Below, piece after piece: positions 61,134 through 64,000 of a stretch of DNA of 64,000 bases. The stretch comes from an uncultured Verrucomicrobia subdivision 3 bacterium (GTDB lineage: Bacteria > Verrucomicrobiota > Verrucomicrobiia > Limisphaerales > DASXHY01), in the NCBI GenBank assembly GCA_937890005.1, contig CALBZA010000041.1, positions 1 to 64,000 on the forward strand, read 5' to 3'. The first letter of the stretch is position 1. Each line of letters starts with the position of its first letter. Position numbers and translations under genes: made by a program. The notes under the pieces are model-generated. The model was not told where the DNA came from. It ran no database searches and saw only the letters and a list, made by a program, of their open reading frames with translations.

Positions 61134-61449
61134 TCAGTCGTGACATGCGAAACGCTTTCGTATGCATTTCTCAATGGTTGAAAAATAGAATCCCGAAATC
61201 ACTCCTGCCAAAATCGCGAGACCGAGCGGCTTGAAGAACACCCCGGCACCGAGGCCAACAATTATGGCCAGGTAATTCAAGCATTCGTTGGCGAGACTCA
61301 GGTTCGGTTGTGCGCTGACGGATCCAAGCCAAATGAAAGGCAACGATGCCAGAAACCACCATCAACTCCCGAAAGGAAACGACAGTCGCGACGATCGACA
61401 AAAGCACAGGCGCGAATATCGCGGGCGGAATAACGTAAAATGGGCGGCG
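61134..61449 (-). pseudogene. Probable frameshifted small membrane protein gene
   Basis: Reading on the minus strand, one frame gives a hydrophobic N-terminal half (FYVIPPAIFAPVLLSIVAT, then VAFHLAW). After about 61320 that frame becomes non-hydrophobic. The neighbouring frame then gives the expected second half: LNYLAIIVGLGAGVFFKPL, LAILAGVISGFYF, and a basic end. A single indel near 61300-61330 would join them. This could also be a sequencing error; no family is recognised. Confidence 0.5.
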
Positions 61450-61515
61450 TCAACCCATCATTGTCTGAATCGAAACGCATTGGTCTGCTCGCCTCCCGAT
61501 TGTTCAGTCAGACGG

Positions 61516-61815
61516 TCATTTTACTTTCAGCGCCCGTGCGATGTGGTCGCGAACGTCATCCGAACCTTTCAAGACAACATAACCACCCTCAACTCGGACG
61601 GTGGCGGCACCGTTTGTAATCCACAACCCGCTCATATCTCTGACCATGCGATAACGTAACCAGTTCGTGTCTCTTGCCTCGACCTGAAGATGAACCATGC
61701 CCGACGGCTCGGCGAGAATCGTACTCTCAACATCTGCAACTGTGCCGGTGTAAGAATACTTGTGCGAACAACCAACCAATATCACGGCGACCCAGATGAA
61801 TACGAGGCGCTTCAT
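61516..61815 (-). CDS. Small lipoprotein of unknown function
   Basis: 99 residues from the ATG at 61815. Signal peptide with lipobox VILVGC (Cys16 expected to be lipidated). The mature domain resembles a small beta domain with VADVESTILAEPSG and GGYVVLKGSDDVRDHI. The frame runs 41 codons further upstream, overlapping the next gene, but the lipoprotein start is more plausible. Confidence 0.7.
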   Translation of the reverse strand: MKRLVFIWVAVILVGCSHKYSYTGTVADVESTILAEPSGMVHLQVEARDTNWLRYRMVRDMSGLWITNGAATVRVEGGYVVLKGSDDVRDHIARALKVK

Positions 61816-61901
61816 CCTGTCAAATGCCCCGCAATGTTCCGTGGCAACTCGCATTCGTTTGATATAGGTGGAAATTTCCGGAGGTTCGCTGCACGCGTTC
61901 T

Positions 61902-62192
61902 TTATCCCTTGTAAAACTCGTTCCCATCCTTGTCCCACGGCTCTCTCGGCAGGTGCTTGAGATTCCAGACGAACCGATTGTTGTTGAACGGCTGACGATC
62001 ACGTGTGACGTGAAAAATCTCCACCGTTACAACAGTTGAAATCAACCGTCGCGCCTCGTCCGCCGAATAACCTTCGCTTTTCAATCGCTCGAAAGTCTGT
62101 CGGGTCTCTGGCGGATCATTTTCGCGAATTTGATTCTGGACGATCTCCAGGATCATTTTTCCGAGCTGTGGATTGGTTTCTGGATCATTCAT
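61902..62192 (-). CDS. Small conserved-looking protein, perhaps DUF1841-like
   Basis: 96 residues. The first half is acidic and helical: MNDPETNPQLGKMILEIVQ, then NDPPETRQTFERLKSEGYSA and DEARRLISTVVTVEIF. The second half has FNNNRFVWNLKHLPREPWD. The pattern resembles short proteins annotated DUF1841 or SEC-C-associated in other bacteria, but I cannot confirm it. Upstream of the lipoprotein gene on the same strand. Confidence 0.6.
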   Translation of the reverse strand: MNDPETNPQLGKMILEIVQNQIRENDPPETRQTFERLKSEGYSADEARRLISTVVTVEIFHVTRDRQPFNNNRFVWNLKHLPREPWDKDGNEFYKG

Positions 62193-62404
62193 AAGGGGCT
62201 AGACCTTGTGGCTTCGCATGCTTGAGCCGAATCATTCATTACGCCGGTCTCGACGTCCACACACAAAGTTGATTGAGGATGGTAGGTGGATGATTGAGCT
62301 GTTTCTCCGCGATACATCAGCTCCGTCCGGCTCCATCAAAGAAAACCTTCCGACCTGCACTCATTTCGCCCGTTGACCTTCCGGGACTGAACAGGCGTCA
62401 GCCT
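62193..62404. other. Gap without recognised features
   Basis: 212 bases between two small orphan genes on the minus strand. No gene, promoter match or repeat was identified. Confidence 0.5.
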
Positions 62405-62800
62405 TCATCCATAACGCTCAATCTGGAAACACACATCGTAGTCAGATTGCAGGCCGAAATAGTCCTTCAAAATCAGGTCAATCAGCACAGCAAGCTGATC
62501 GGAATATTGTGGCGACATTGCGAAGGTCGCGTAAAGACAGGCTTCCCACGATTCAAGCTTGAAGTCAGGGGGAAAGCCGGCCACCTCCTGGCGCAGGCGG
62601 CTAGCAGGGTCGTCCTCATCCAGATACTGCATGTTCAGCTGGCCTGACAGGATCTGAATCCAAAAGGGCTCTCCTTTCGTAGCGGAGTCTCGTGCCTCGA
62701 AAGTCACACACCACGGGTTGTCTGGATCAACACACAAACTTGAACTCCCGCGTAGGCGCATTTCTTCCAGCCCTTTGATGATTTCATTGACCGGTGACAT
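62405..62800 (-). CDS. Small acidic orphan protein
   Basis: 131 residues, soluble and acidic: MSPVNEIIKGLEEMRLRG, EPFWIQILSGQLNMQYLDED, then YSDQLAVLIDLILKDYFGL. No family recognised. The WIQ..SG pattern and small size recall chaperone/immunity-like domains (for example TY-Chap or YbjN-like), but this is only a resemblance. Confidence 0.65.
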   Translation of the reverse strand: MSPVNEIIKGLEEMRLRGSSSLCVDPDNPWCVTFEARDSATKGEPFWIQILSGQLNMQYLDEDDPASRLRQEVAGFPPDFKLESWEACLYATFAMSPQYSDQLAVLIDLILKDYFGLQSDYDVCFQIERYG

Positions 62801-62928
62801 AAAAATCTAGCACCCAGATTGTGCGATACCTGCTGGCAGCGCGCTCACGACTGCAGGCGCAGCGGTTTGCAACCCATTACAACCAAAATGCATGGCGGTT
62901 GTTCGCGGCATCCGGTTGCATCACCTGC

Positions 62929-63339
62929 TCATGCAAGATTGGCGACCTCGCGCGCTGGAAAGGGTCGCGTCCATCCGTCTTCCGCCGAATAACGTGCCTG
63001 AATGCGCAGCAACTCAAGTCTCACCCGTCGCGCGAAAGCGTGGAGCGGAAATTTGGTATCAAAATCCGTGTCGTCGCGCCCTGGATGCTTAACAACAACG
63101 CGAACAGTATCTGAATCGCGATGTAACTCACAGCTCACGAACTCTGGCTCAAGCGAGAACTGGATCGTCTCACGGGTGGAGTGCTGAAGCAGGCGTGCGG
63201 TGGCCGCGGCCAAATCGCAAAGACAATCATTCGGGACGTCGGAGACTGTCAGTGTGATCGCATCTGGCGAGTCTTCAAAGGTCACGTCAATCCACCCATG
63301 TTTTGGCTCGGAAAGGTGGAATATCTTCATGACGTGCAT
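62929..63339 (-). CDS. Small orphan protein
   Basis: 136 residues (133 from ATG 63330). Predicted alpha/beta: HGWIDVTFEDSPDAITLTVS, then DLAAATARLLQHSTRETIQF and FDTKFPLHAFARRVRLELLR. No family recognised. With the other small genes of 61.5-62.8 kb it forms a minus-strand cluster of orphans. Confidence 0.65.
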   Translation of the reverse strand: MHVMKIFHLSEPKHGWIDVTFEDSPDAITLTVSDVPNDCLCDLAAATARLLQHSTRETIQFSLEPEFVSCELHRDSDTVRVVVKHPGRDDTDFDTKFPLHAFARRVRLELLRIQARYSAEDGWTRPFPAREVANLA

Positions 63340-63590
63340 GTGGTCTGAAACTAATTACGTTACCGAAGCGCATTGATCCGGTATTGCCCCGAAAAACGTT
63401 GCGTGGATTCAATCCTCATTACGGGTTGCAACCTATGGATGGGGTAATCGGAGGTCAAGGGGGTTCCCTCCAACACAGTCGTGGACAGAATTCTTTCTCA
63501 AATCGAAATTTCAACCGCGGTCGCAGAGATCGCTGACGGGAAAGAGTAAAGCATTGAGAGTTCAAATTTGCCCAGCGGTCGTCGCTTGAT

Positions 63591-63660
63591 GCCTCACGCC
63601 TAAAGCCTATTGCCTGATGAAATTCCCATTGGTCATTAGGCATTGAGCATTTCTCATTGA
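63591..63660. repeat. Ten-heptad array
   Basis: Seventy bases divide into ten 7-base units in unbroken register. The first four begin GCCT (GCCTCAC, GCCTAAA and so on); later units share CATT at the same phase (TCATTAG, GCATTGA, GCATTTC, TCATTGA). Confidence 0.85.
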
Positions 63661-63711
63661 AAAAGGGCAGTGTGGAAAAGCCGCCTTTCGCGCAAGATTT
63701 TGTGAAACGTC

Positions 63712-63774
63712 GGTAGGGCGGACCTGCCGGTCCGCCCAAACTTCAACAAAAACAAGCGGAGCGAAGTTTTTGTT
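63712..63774. repeat. 63-base double-hairpin repeat, copy 2
   Basis: Matches copy 1 (59771-59833) at 57 of 63 bases. The stem arms are fully conserved and most changes fall in loops or linkers. Confidence 0.9.
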
Positions 63775-63885
63775 GGGCGTGGTCGATATTGCGAATGAAT
63801 TGGATGGGTCTGTTGTTTATTCCCGATTGGCGCGGAGAATGAAAATGGACAAAGCGGCAGCTTTGCTCTGGGAGCGGAATTTAAC

Positions 63886-63912
63886 CGCAAAGGTCGCAGA
63901 GATCGCAGAGGA
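63886..63912. repeat. Nine-base tandem repeat CGCARAGRT
   Basis: Three in-phase 9-base units, CGCAAAGGT, CGCAGAGAT and CGCAGAGGA. A related stretch (CGCAGAGAT and a degenerate unit) occurs at 63512-63539, also after AACCGC. Confidence 0.7.
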
Positions 63913-64000
63913 AAAGCCGGATGGATGGGAATTTAGTCCAACAGGAAACCCTCCGGCTCTGCCGGAGGACTCCCGAAGTTTGACAGCTCCGGGAGTCGTT

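Larger units (their letters stand above)
63340..64000. other. Repeat-rich non-coding end of the window
   Basis: No credible gene. It holds a 9-base-unit repeat motif at 63512-63534, a heptad array at 63591-63660, the second 63-base double-hairpin repeat at 63712-63774, another 9-base-unit repeat at 63886-63912, and small palindromes near 63955-63998 (for example ACTCCCG with CGGGAGT). Confidence 0.75.

Overview
The window looks like a chromosome segment of a Verrucomicrobiota bacterium, most likely of the Limisphaerales/Pedosphaera type (inference). The reasons are a prepilin-like protein with the [23 protein letters not shown] leader usual in this phylum, a GspC-like periplasmic protein, many secreted carbohydrate-active enzymes, few Shine-Dalgarno sequences, and GC-rich codons that produce long antisense reading frames. 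I saw no tRNA, rRNA, CRISPR array, transposase or phage gene.

Layout. 0-9.1 kb: a prepilin-like protein, a GspC-like protein, ilvN-ilvC (branched-chain amino acids), then a minus-strand run with a GH43-like enzyme, a cation diffusion facilitator, a GH71/99-like secreted protein and a TrmN6-like methyltransferase, followed by a DUF1015 protein. 9.1-10.1 kb: a secreted RCC1-repeat protein, divergent from the next operon. 10.2-23.6 kb: one long plus-strand ribosomal operon from rplB to rplQ, with secY, map, infA and rpoA. It starts at rplB behind a good sigma70-type promoter, lacks rpsJ-rplC-rplD-rplW in front, and has no rpmD or adk inside. 23.6-36 kb: housekeeping and accessory genes: tag, zinc ribbon, GNAT, cutA, a SET-domain protein, an RRM protein, an HTH-MBL fusion, a glutaredoxin, panC, an AEC transporter, a TPR membrane protein, a large protein of unknown function, and a hybrid sensor kinase whose phosphoacceptor histidine appears to be replaced by lysine.

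36.4-54.3 kb is dominated by pectin and plant-polysaccharide breakdown: DUF3826 protein, PL1-like pectate lyase, GH95 fucosidase, sugar isomerase/epimerase, UxaC, GH28 polygalacturonase and a GH105-GH28 fusion. Together these could cut homogalacturonan/rhamnogalacturonan outside the cytoplasm and pass galacturonate to UxaC. Set among them are a GT26 glycosyltransferase fused to two STAS domains, a GT4 glycosyltransferase, an esterase and rpoD. 54.5-61.1 kb: three overlapping CNNM/CBS membrane proteins and a CaCA-like exchanger. 61.1-64 kb: small orphan genes, a probable frameshifted membrane gene and a repeat-rich non-coding end.

The most unusual signal is in the spacers. At least nine intergenic stretches are built from heptanucleotides kept in strict 7-base register, with different units at different sites. 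Four of these lie inside the ribosomal operon, one pair forms an 18-base inverted repeat, and one is a 70-base run of ten heptads. A 27-base leader is duplicated directly in front of rplE and rplR, and there are at least two other dispersed palindromic repeat families.
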